This document shows, in pieces, positions 17,711 to 31,919 of a DNA stretch of 64,000 nt. A model generated the notes under the pieces. That model made no database searches and was not told where the DNA came from. It saw only the letters and a program-made list of their open reading frames with translations. A program made the translations under genes and the position numbers. How positions within the stretch are numbered: position 1 is the first letter of the stretch; every line of letters starts with the position of its first letter. The stretch comes from Sinonovacula constricta (taxonomy: Eukaryota > Mollusca > Bivalvia > Cardiida > Solecurtidae), in contig CM017567.1 in the NCBI GenBank assembly GCA_007844125.1, positions 30,836,380 to 30,900,379 of the forward strand. Reading direction: 5' to 3'.

Positions 17711-17713
<3 letters not shown>
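15560..17713. other. AT-rich intergenic DNA
   Basis: No gene, RNA or repeat supported. The 114-codon open frame at 16068-16412 (minus) has no recognisable motif or close similarity to known families that I can see. Confidence 0.5.

Positions 17714-17800
<87 letters not shown>
17714..17800. repeat. (AT)n microsatellite, left flank of an insertion
   Basis: About 41 AT units, then one interruption (TTATA) before non-repeat sequence. A second AT tract begins at 18453, so the block between them appears to sit inside one AT microsatellite. Confidence 0.95.
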
Positions 17801-17830
17801 CCTCATTTGCATACGCCCTTCTATATTTAA

Positions 17831-17916
17831 TATGACGTCATCCAGTCCATAAATCGCATATTGACCGGCTACCCGGTCCATAATTCTTATATTGACTGTT
17901 TATGACGTCATCCAGT
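17831..17916. repeat. 70-bp direct repeat with two CRE-like palindromes
   Basis: A 16-base stretch TATGACGTCATCCAGT occurs at 17831 and again at 17901, exactly 70 bases apart. Between them a sub-repeat (CCATAAATCGCATATTGACC and CCATAATTCTTATATTGAC) is visible. TGACGTCA is the CREB/ATF consensus, but here it may simply be part of the element's 5' region. Confidence 0.8.
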
Positions 17917-17997
17917 TTGTTTGACTGTTAAAATGCGACTTTTACGACGTGCAAAGTTTACGACAACACAAACAGACGATATTGTCAAACTGTCAAA

Positions 17998-18170
17998 ATG
18001 TCTAAGTGATTCGCCTCTTTATCGGAGACAGATTTAGTTGAACTCAGCGAATCTAAGGATTCAAAAAGACCAAAACCGCGACAAAACTGAAGCTCTTCCG
18101 AACATATTTAGCAGGAAAAAAAGCCACGATTCTTCCTTTGAAACCTACACGAACAAAAATTGAATATTAA
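17998..18170 (+). pseudogene. Crypton/KIAA1958-like (DUF3504) N-terminal fragment
   Basis: The ATG at 17998 is followed by MSK, a TGA stop at 18007-18009 (one C-to-T change from an Arg codon), then FASLSETDLVELSESKDSK in the same frame. Near 18070-18080 the frame shifts; the next frame reads ATKLKLFRTYLAGKK and ends at TAA 18168-18170. This pattern (hydrophobic start, acidic helix, KDS, then TK...FR.YL..K) is what I know from the N-terminal SAM-like helical region of KIAA1958-like and other DUF3504 proteins, which descend from Crypton recombinases. The rest of the protein is absent. The match is by pattern recognition only; a chance resemblance of about 55 residues is possible but less likely because it spans two frames in register. 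Confidence 0.5.
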
Positions 18171-18334
18171 AAGAAGAGCATGATTTTTTTTTGCTGCATC
18201 GCTTGAAAATAATAAAAAAATGACTAGAGTTTGAGATATTTCACACACTGAACAAATACAATTATTATTTAAAAGCAAATCATACTAAAATGAAAGCAAC
18301 AAAAGGGATAAAAGGATCAAGATTCGGTATAATA

Positions 18335-18451
18335 TAACAAATAATACATGGCCTTGCGGGCAATATGCAAGTTTACGGACTGGTTGGTCAGACCTCGGAG
18401 GGTATATGGCCCTCTGCGCATATTGCCCTCAAGGCCATGTATTATTTGTTA
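18335..18451. repeat. Inverted repeat with 34-bp arms, 49-base loop
   Basis: The left arm 18335-18368 (starts TAACAAATAATACATGGCC) pairs with the right arm 18418-18451 at 33 of 34 positions. The single mismatch is near the inner third (C against A). Inside the loop GAGGG and CCCTC form a further short stem around TATATGG. The right arm ends at the (AT)n tract, so it may be the terminal hairpin of the surrounding element. It is too long to be a transcription terminator and lies in no gene. Confidence 0.92.
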
Positions 18452-18452
18452 A

Positions 18453-18477
18453 ATATATATATATATATATATATATA
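18453..18477. repeat. (AT)n microsatellite, right flank of the insertion
   Basis: About 12 AT units directly after the inverted repeat. Confidence 0.9.
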
Positions 18478-20912
18478 GAGGAAGATAATTATTGCAAGAG
18501 TAACAATTGAAACGAAGCATTTAACTAATGAAATTTAGAAATGCACTTTTGCTATAATCTACAAAGACAATTTGAATAATTCAGTATTCTTTGAAATAGT
18601 TTCATTTTTAAAGTCCCCCTTTTATATTCTTAGGCAAAATTGAATAACAGCTCAACAGCTATAGCATCACCCCATGGGAAGCTAAGTATATAAACATGCA
18701 TGTACTTGTTAAACTTAGTTCATTGAACACGTTTCGTTTTATTTAGTTATTTGTCAGGCGAGGGATAATTTTCGAAACAAGCAATAAGCAAGTTTATTTC
18801 AACAAATATTACGATATTAAACTGCATTGGACAAAAAAACGAGAACATATTTTTTCTATGTAAACGTGGCATTTTAAAAGAATACACGAAAGCCAGTCCC
18901 CTCCATGAAAGCGTTTAAAATCATTTAATGCTCGTGAAAAAGTTTGTAATCATTCATCCTTAAAACGGTTAATAGACCTCTTACGTGTGCATGCTCACAA
19001 CACAAATCTGTGACTCCCAATTTGGCTATGTTCAGCATCGATTTTAGTTGTATCCAGATTCTTGCTTTCATCGTTTTATTTGAGTTTATTAAACAGTTAA
19101 ATGACACTATAGCTGCTTATTTTCAATTTGGTTTCTCTTCGGCCATAGCTACGAAAACAAAACGAATTAATCATAAACACTAAGTTGAAAAGATGATTCA
19201 GATGATCGAATAAACCACATAATAAATATTTTTTTTGTAAAGTAATATAGCATTGCACGTACAGTCACATCATTTTGTCTACATCTTTTTTGTTTGAACA
19301 ATTCGGATAACGTGTCTGACATAGGTATTTGTATTTCCTAGTAAGCGACTCTATATTCAATAGGGAATTAGAAGTATCGAAAACCAAGCTATATATATCA
19401 AATGATAGCAATCTGGTTTGGGGCGTCCCATGGAAATGAGTAAATAGAAATGTCTCTATAACCATTTTGGCGGCACCATGTCCAGACATGTAAACGTTTA
19501 CAATATTCGATATAAGTACAGATGGTCTACAATTGTTCTCTAATTAACTGGGACTGGCATATGGTTATGAAACCTGTCGTAAGTGAAGGCACACCATAGT
19601 AAATTGCATAATTTAAGACAAACAGGTTTTAAACTTTCTGAGTTTGGTATTTAAGACTACACGTTGCAATTATATCAGGAAAATTGTGGATGGAACATGC
19701 TTATCGGTAAGGGGAGATAACTAAGACCAAACTATGTTCGTGTATGATAAGACTTTATGATACCTAATCAAAACATACCTTTTTGATATATTGTATTTGA
19801 AATTACTTAAAATACCTATGAACACATTTGAATTTTTTAAAGTAAAACATTCTACATGTATCTTAAAGGAATGACAAACCCGTTTACAGTTTTCTATTAA
19901 CACTTACATTTTAAGTCTGCATGTGATGCAAAGAAATTGTTTAATATACATGTATAATAAGGTTGCATATACTACAATAAACAAGTCAAGCTTCAGACGC
20001 CCAATGCCTTCGACAATGATCGGAAGATTTGAGCACATTTGCCGCTGTCGAGTTACGTGATATGATCGCTAGGAAGCCTAGTCTTACAGGATATGAATAA
20101 TGTAAAATCGAATCTGACAGTGTATTGCACTTTATGAAAGTGACAAATTGTGAAACAATCAAACAATGTGTTTATTTTAATCATTCCTAATACGACCCTA
20201 CTGCTGACATATTGACATACATGGTAAGGTAATAAAAAAACAACAACAAACAACAACAACAGTGCCGACGTATTTGTTGAAATGCATTATGCATAATGTA
20301 TTAAGATAATGTTTGATAGATACAATGCAGACCTAGATTGTGGAATCGTAAAACATTTACTTTGTATTCTGTATCAAATTTTCGCCTTATATTCGTCCAA
20401 AAACCTATGATCTGGAACTTTATAATGAAAATTATTATATCCCAAACAATGCAGTATTTAGATTTAATGAAGTTTCAGGCGCAGAAATACTATAATTGGA
20501 AAGAGAGTTGTTAAGATTCAATATAGACGAGAAGTGTTTATGTCCATGTTTTATTTAATACTGTGTGTCACTTGAATGCTAATCGTCAGCAGACACAAAA
20601 AGAAATAAATGAATGGTTGCCAATGCGAATTACTGAAGTGAATTTAAATAGTAAATACACTGCGCGACATAAAATAATGTGATAATTACCTGTAATTTTT
20701 TACAATCTTATTGAAATATTTGCTTGTCAAGGATACTTGTCCATTTATTATATACATTTACACTAATATGCCTATTTAAATCCAAGAATATCATGTCCTG
20801 TAAGAATTACCTCAAATATTTAAATCTAAACTAGCTGTAAACAAAAGTAATTAGGCAGATTGTTAAACTGCCAAACCCGCGAGCTTATATTACACAAAAT
20901 ACAAATAAACAA
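18478..20912. other. AT-rich intergenic DNA
   Basis: No gene or RNA supported. A short CAA-rich tract lies at about 20239-20263. Confidence 0.5.
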
Positions 20913-20995
20913 CAGCCGTTACCGCCTTGGAACTAAAGGGATAACTAGCGTGCTTAAACTGATTTGTAGAGGACTCCAACCTCGCACTTCCTGAA
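20913..20995 (-). repeat. Hairpin repeat family, copy 4 (decayed)
   Basis: It shares GCCGTTACCGCCTTGGAAC, GTGCTTAAAC.G.TTT and CTCCAACCTCGCACTTCCTGA with the copy at 35022-35160, in the same orientation. The hairpin region is lost: the sequence between is AT-rich and shows no CAGTCGG/CCGACTG pair. Confidence 0.7.
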
Positions 20996-21393
20996 AGTGT
21001 AAATAAAATATCTCATTAAAGTGAGACTCTAACAGTAAGTACATTTATATGGCGTTTAAACTGATACAATGAACTAATTTACAGGCAAAAATGGCAATAA
21101 GGACAACATGTTTGTTTATGCCTGACAAGTCTATACTTGTATCGTCTAAGATATAAGACAGGATATAACATTTAAAGCTTATAATGAATCCAAGAATATC
21201 ATTAGAATGGCTGTAAACAAAAGCATACAGTACGTTGAACTACATCTCAAGAAAACTGATTCAAACCAATTTCGATTATCTCCCTTTCATGATGTTACAG
21301 AAAAAGAGTATGCCAGTTGGCATAAATTATTTTCCTGACACTGATCTTAAGATATATTTTCAAATCGATAGAAATGTAGTATATAATTTTGTA
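20996..21393. other. AT-rich intergenic DNA
   Basis: Nothing supported. Two similar short stretches containing CCAAGAATATCAT occur (20782 and 21189). Confidence 0.5.
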
Positions 21394-21474
21394 CAGTCGA
21401 CTCTCGTTATCTCGATATCGTCGGGACTTTTCAAATTAAGTCCAGATATCAGATTGTCGAAATAACAGTAGCTG
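21394..21474. repeat. MITE-like palindromic element, about 81 bp
   Basis: It starts CAGTCGACTCTCGTTATCTCG after a TA. The reverse complement of its right end reads CAGCTACTGTTATTTCGAC and then ATCTGATATC, so the two ends are imperfect inverted repeats. Start CAG, a preceding TA and a GTTATCTCG-type motif resemble the ends of pogo/Tc1-type DNA transposons, but no transposase is present and the right flank lacks a clean TA. A half-site of the same type is at 45658-45680. Confidence 0.4.
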
Positions 21475-23653
21475 TGTTATTTGGGTATGTCTATTGTTTA
21501 CCTCAACATTCAGAAAAGGGATTATTCCTTGGTTCTTTTCTTCAAATCGTTAATTTTAAAACAAATGACATTAAACTCGTTTTTCCATTTGTTTTTTTGT
21601 AATATATACATGTATTTTCATTTATTTCTCCATGTGAGTTGTATTCATTTTTCTGACTGTAAATGCCTCCTTTTTCATATTTCATGTCGCTTTGTGGCTT
21701 TTATGGCACACCTAATCTAAAGGGGAGTTACTCTGTATGTGTAGAACGTTAATAGAAGATTTTGTAAAGAACGTTGTCGTAGGTCTGCAAGCTCTTTAAA
21801 AGTTTTTAAAATATAAAAAAATAGATCATTTAGGTATGGTTTAATTTATTTTTCTCGTCAAAATAATTTGCAATTGACAGTTAACAGCCACGTAATTTTT
21901 CCAGTGGACATTAGCTTTGCCGTATTTTACAGGACTTGGTTCAACCACAAACGTATAAAAACTATCACTTGCAGACAGCAATGTTTTCAAAATTTTAGGT
22001 TAGGCTTAAAAATAGGTGAAAGCATAAAACCGCAGCATACAATTCCTTTTTTTTTATTTTCGTGATGCTCACAACAAGAGCATGATTTAAAATGTCTTTG
22101 ATCTTATTAGGGGAATGAAATAAAATGAGATACCAAATATGTTATCAATATGTACATGGCTTCTAAAGTTTATCACATTTGCTACGCGAAAGTTTTATGA
22201 GTCTGTCTTTCCGACAATTCGTCCAAGGAGACATTTATAGAAACCCCACAAACAATCCGACAATTACTGGATTTATATTGCTACGTGCTGAATGATAGTA
22301 TCCTTATCGAAACCGAACCGCTTATCCTTCTGTATTTTATTGATTGTCAAGTCTCATCAAACTTAGGAAACTGTTCAATGATTATATAGCAAATGTCAAT
22401 TAAATTTAATTATAAAATCAAGTCCGCTGCTACCTTTCCGCCGACAATTCTTTATTATGACTAGCTTTGTAGAAATTCGCAAAAATCAACAACAACACAA
22501 TGATAACGAAACATAATGCCATTAGCAACGGTTCTTAGGATGTAAACTGAAATCTCAATAAACACCCAACATTTTGTGATCACTCATAGGAACAAGTCAA
22601 ACATTTCGCAAGTAAATATAAATCTATTATAAACATGTTTTTGTTCAAAATGAGATCTCGCTATACATTATGATTTCTTTCAAGAAGGATGGATACTTGA
22701 AGCAGAATCGCAGCTATAGACAGGAACTCCTACTTATGTGATTATCAATCTCATTTTTATGCTACGTCTACAGAAGCATTAACCGTAACAATATTCTTTA
22801 TAACAGGCAAATCGGGCATGGATTCAAATTTTGTGCATAAAGGTCGCTTTGACGTTGTTGATATTTTGAAATATTAAGGAAAGCATTGTTGGTTAGGGCT
22901 TTCCGGGAGAAAATAAATTCATATTTTTAAATTGGCGAGAGAAATGAAAGATAATATAAACTATATTATCTCGTTACAAATGTATAATTGCATATATTTC
23001 AGGAAGTATAATTGTAACACGACCTTTGATACTGCATCTCTATTTATGGTATGTAGTCTTATTAATTATAATTCAATATAATTAAGAAAACCTTTCCGCG
23101 TTCTATTCGAAGTTTCACTATTGCATAGGCCATCATGCATTTTATGGAACTGTTCTTTTATGATAAATAAAGTCAAGGGTCTCAAATAATTGTCTGACCT
23201 CTTTAAAAGAACTTACCATGAGATGTATTGCTGATGGTTACAAACTGGGAATCCTTGCTGTACTGCATTGCTTTCATTGCTTGCAATCGACCCTGTTACA
23301 GTCAAGAACTTAATTGCTTTAAAATTACACGATGTGATTATACAACAGGTCCTTGATACTTTATGAATGCGGTGTCTTAAAGCCATAATTGGAGCACTTC
23401 CAGGTTGAAGTCTCATCATATCTAAATATTATACGTCATTACTGGACTGTTTTAAGTGAACCCACTCTCTCCTTTTGAACATTTTGATTTATATTACATA
23501 CTGTACATATGTTGATACTTGGTTATGGTGGGAGCTATGTTGTTTTGTCTCCATAATTTTACCATTTTGAACTCCCGGTGTTGTGCTTGCTGCTAGTTGT
23601 CTTACTTTGGTATGCTATTTCTATTTACACCAGTTTTTGTTAGAAATAAAAAC
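21475..23653. other. AT-rich intergenic DNA
   Basis: No gene, RNA or repeat supported. Confidence 0.5.
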
Positions 23654-23760
23654 ATTCAGTAAGGTTGGAGTGCCCGACAATCCACGTTTAAACACCCTAG
23701 TCGATCATTTTTGCCGACTAACCGTTCCGAGGCGGTAACTGCTTGTTTGTGATTGTTTTT
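23654..23760 (+). repeat. Hairpin repeat family, copy 2
   Basis: Same orientation as 13375-13510. It shares AAGGTTGGAG, TTTAAACACCC-type text, the hairpin and AACCGTTCCGAGGCGGTAACTG. The stem arms here are TAGTCG (23698-23703) and CGACTA (23715-23720). The outer C:G pair of the other copies is replaced by T:A on both sides. Confidence 0.75.
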
Positions 23761-27384
<3,624 letters not shown>

Positions 27385-30300
27385 TTTTCAGAGGCATGAG
27401 TGTGTTTACCATATATGGTTTTAGGGTACGAGAAACTAAAAAAATGAAATGTTTTCTGCTTGCTTGTTTTAAAAAAAGGTCCACAGGACACTATCTAACA
27501 TGTCAAGAAATTAATTTTCAATGTTGCCTTTAAAAGTATACGTTTGTAAATGAATAAGGTATTTTTTGTATCAGAAAGAAAATCTTTTGAGATGATTAAC
27601 ACATCTTTGGCACATTATAATTCACTAATATATATGATATTGGAAAAAGAGGTTCATTGAAAGTTGCTAAGATTATAATAGCGTTTTAAAATATTTTGTA
27701 AATGTCCAAGAAACATGCGATCTCGTCTTTGCATGTGCTCTTGGCCGGCGAAAATATATACTCCTGTCTGTATCATTCCAATGTTCATCCGCAAGACTAC
27801 TTCTGTAGACATGCTGGTCCATTGAGTGCTGCCGAGCTATTTCCGCTCAATCTGTAATTATCTATTTATCTTTTTTAAAGTACAGTCTGTCTGCAGGCAA
27901 TTATTAGGATGTACGAATACAATCTTATAACAGACATATTATATATGCATAATATATATTTACAACAAAAGATTATGTAAAACTCCGGCGACATTAACAC
28001 TAATTGTAGTCTGCCCAGAACGAAAAATAATAATATACGTATTTATAAACAGGTTCCCATGAAAAGAAAAATTTGACACACAGTTTTGCTTTTATTGGTT
28101 GAGCCTTTATTGTTATGTAATGTACACGCAGATAAATAAATCTAAAGACAATAGTTTTGCAATTCCCGAGAGTATGTCTTATAAATGGAAGCAGGCAATA
28201 ACAACTAATATACAGGTAAGTACTGGTTGCACTGGAAAGTAATCTGACTCTAGCACATAATCTTCTTTTCTGATAGATCCTAAATCCATCTATTATGAAC
28301 TGCTCTCGTGGATTTTTTTGATTTCCCAGTTGATATTTATAAATTAAGCGCTATTAAAAGTTATACAACAGAATGTCTAATCAGAAATCCTGTTTCATGC
28401 CAATGTATCACACTATCGATGTCTTTTTTGCAAACTTCTTTGTTACTTTTTACTTTTTATTATCTTGGTTTGGTTAAAGTCTGCGTGCTGATGGTGGAAA
28501 TTTCATGCTCTGGAACGCGTAACCACAAATAAAACAGTGCTCAAAAACAAAAGTGTATCTGCCATTATGACAGCTTTGCTGAGATATTTACTACATGTGA
28601 CATTGGCAACTGCGTTACCAGTGTTTAGCGAGGATTTCCAGAATCTAGTAAACAAGGCTCTGATTGGGTCAATGAAAGGTTAACAGAACATGTCCCGTAA
28701 AGCGTCGTTATCAAGTCAAAATATGAGTAAGCAAACCACAACAAGTACTCTGTAACTCCACGTTCACTACGCTTGTAGCTGCAAAGAGACAAACAAGCTA
28801 ACATTGACAACACGATGACAACACGATGTTTAACACACAAGTGATATAAAACACACAATATTAAATCATTTCGTGCACATTTAAATGAAGCGTTCCCTAA
28901 TTCCGCTGTTTTCTTTATTATTTGAAAGTGTGATTAGTACTCTTCTAATGAATATTTGTCACACTTGAATGCTTAAATGCATTGACGTTCATGACTAGGT
29001 TAGCAACAAACTTGACAATCGACCTCAATGAAAACAACGGTACTCATTTGGTTGATAATGATCTTTATAAATTTGTTATTCGTGCAGTATTATCAGGATG
29101 CTCCTGCAGTTTTTTTATTTAGTAGCCGAAATTGATTTAATTGACTCAGCTGACTTTTTTTTCTCTTTCTGTAATATTAAACGTTTACTGTTTTTCACAA
29201 ATCACACATAAGACATAAACTGATAGATCAATATGTATGAGATGTGCGTACAAATTTCTAGTTACTTATAATGGGTAATAATTTTACAACATCGTTTAAT
29301 ATCTTCAGCAGATTTTAATATGGAAAAAGGAGTCATCTTATAGTTTAGGTACTGTTTCAAATCACAAGTGTCATTTTAATTCCTCGACAAATACAACAAC
29401 AACCACACAAATCCCCAGTGGGGTTCATTTGAAATCATTTGAAGTTGTTTAAAATTCTATACTTAAAGTTCGGCGTTTGATAAAGATTTATTTCATTTAT
29501 GACAGTGCAGATCATGTTATGGCAGCCATTTGCACCAGTTTAAAAGTTAAGATTTGTAAATAAAGTTTGTTAGAATTTATTAAATTACTTCTCAAAGAGA
29601 AGGTATTTCTTATAAAATAAGTGGGTTGCGTTTAACAGAATGTAAAGGTTAAACAGTTCGCTGAAATTTACACGCTTTGTTCCTGCTCACAAGTCACAAT
29701 CTTTAACAGTGATGTAGAGGTTGTACAAATGTTACACATTTTATGAAAACATCTCTCCAGGTTCTCAACGAAGAGGCGGCATGGGTAAACTCCACTTGCT
29801 ATCTTAAATGACAGAGCAATAACGATATTTTCCAAATAAAAATGATGTAATTTCGTCAAAGGCTTCAAATTACGTTTCAGAGAGAAATACAAATTCATAT
29901 ATTTTGTATTTTGTTAGTTCATTTGTTTATGCTAATTTCGACGTTAAACGTTTTATATGTCTACGATCTACAATGAATGTGTTGCTTTAAAATACAAATC
30001 AGTTTGAATATAATACAATCCTTCAGTTTTTATGTAAAAAATATATAAACAGGGACAACATCTATCAGAAACAGGTAATGCTAATGAAATGGAATCGACG
30101 TTTTCGCATTAAAAGGTTACCATTTTTAATAAAACCAATGATAGAAGAGTTCAATGTTGCTTTTTGAGAACGCTATCTTGGAAACGTTTATGGACTGTTA
30201 GTTTTGAAGTTTCTCATTTTCATTGTCGAAACTTATATAGGCGACACAGTTTAAACGGTCTACATTGAAAAATATGTCAAATTGCACTGTGGGTGTAGCT

Positions 30301-31823
30301 TTGGGGTCTTGCCTCTGTTTATCTAAACAGCTAAGTGAAAGTAATTTCTCGGCTTATTGCATTGATAGTTATCATCTCGTCAACTTTAATCATTTCAGAA
30401 GTCTGCATTTACTTTATTTTGCTTGAACGTTTTACTTTTCCATTTCCTTTATTTTCTACTAAAGTTTAATGAGTGTCATTGTGTTACAAATGGTACATAT
30501 CTGCAAAAGGCAATCGGCAAAATGGAGGGTGTATATACTTGTGTTCATAGCGCAAACGTGCACGTTTGGAGTAATTTACCTAAAAGCATCTGCACGTAAC
30601 AGAGATCAATATAAAAATCATCCTGTCGATAAAGTTTACTTAGAACTTAAATTTTTATTCTATGTTTATTATACTTTATTATGCTACACTCAACGTCTGA
30701 TTGGTCCGCAATTTCAATCCTCTGTAATGGTGTAGTGTGTGTATCAAAACATACTTTATTATAATAATTATTCGATCAAGGACCTGGTGGATTTGTGACA
30801 TTCTTATTTCACTGAAACGTTTTTAACGTACCATATACATTTGACAATTTATACATTGTTGTTTATGTACATAATAATGTTACAGGGATCTGTGTTTCCA
30901 TTAGCGCTTATATACGTTTTTAAGAACGATTTTAAGTCAAGGACATTCCTTACCAAGTGTATGCATAGAATATAAATATGCATTATTTTTTTTAAAAGGG
31001 CATTAAACGTCTTTGGATGAAACTAATAGCCAGAGTGGCAACTTTAACAGAGATAATAAGCTTAATGTAACGACTGGGAACTGCAACTATTTAAAACGGT
31101 TGCTTTGTAATAAGCCTTACAATATAGCCAACGGTTCGGTACCGTATTGATGTATCGCTGTACAGTCTAGGCTAGTGATTGGCTTTTGAGAGTGTACTGA
31201 TAAAAACATGTTTGTTACTGATCAAATTCCAGTTTTCTTTCTGGCAACAATTGAATCAACTTTGAATCTTTATCTACACTGTCTTTGGTCGAAGATCATT
31301 ACTGGAAATGGCTTTAGTGCTGAATCATGATTTAATGTTAGATCTTTAAAGATCTCATCTCGACCTTGTAGATTCCCATTCCTAACAGTATGCGTATCAT
31401 TCTAATGAAGAGCAAAAAACGACCCCCATTATTCGAATGCACATTTAAGTTAACCAATCAGTTCTGGTTAAGTCTGTCAATTAAAACAAAACAAGTTTAA
31501 TAATTAATTTTGTATTTTTGTGTGGCTCTTTATGATCCATCTTAACGCAATATCTGAATGCGAATTGACCTTAAAAATGAGTTGTTGCATTAATAAAATA
31601 TAATTAATAATTAATAATTACTACATAAAGTATATAAATTTTAAACAGGCACAAGGTAATAACACTACTAGCTCCTTTATTTTGTCATTGTCACGTATAT
31701 ACAGCCACCAAAATTATTAATATTATATATAACACATTGCAATATTGTATTGTTGCCTTATGATTTATGTTCTTGATTTGTCAAGACACGAAATAAATAT
31801 TTCAGAGAGATATAGTGAGACAG

Positions 31824-31825
<2 letters not shown>
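27385..31825. other. AT-rich intergenic DNA
   Basis: About 4.4 kb in which I can support no gene, RNA or repeat. Open frames of 74-88 codons (28308, 28625, 29668, 30469) show no recognisable motif. Confidence 0.5.
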
Positions 31826-31880
<55 letters not shown>

Positions 31881-31919
31881 CAGACTAACAGACAGACCAT
31901 CAGACAGACAGACAGACGA
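31826..31919. repeat. (GA)n microsatellite passing into (GACA)n
   Basis: About 25 GA units to 31876, then GACA/GACC units (ACAGACAGACC, CAGACAGACAGACAGAC) to about 31919. Purine-only on the plus strand in its first part. Confidence 0.95.

Larger units (their letters stand above)
17801..18452 (+). mobile_element. Decayed element inside an AT microsatellite, Crypton/KIAA1958-like remnant
   Basis: A 650-bp block flanked on both sides by AT repeats. From left to right: a 70-bp direct repeat with two TGACGTCA palindromes (17831-17916), a broken coding remnant (17998-18170), AT-rich filler, and a long inverted repeat (18335-18451). The coding remnant resembles the N-terminus of DUF3504 proteins (KIAA1958-like, derived from Crypton tyrosine recombinases). 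No recombinase catalytic region is present, so it would be a non-autonomous or deleted copy. The outer ends are not certain and no clear terminal inverted repeats pair across the whole block. Confidence 0.5.

Noticed and set aside
18335..18451. Transcription terminator or microRNA precursor
   Set aside because: The arms are long and GC-poor at the ends, no gene is adjacent, and without expression data a precursor cannot be claimed. Kept as an inverted repeat.
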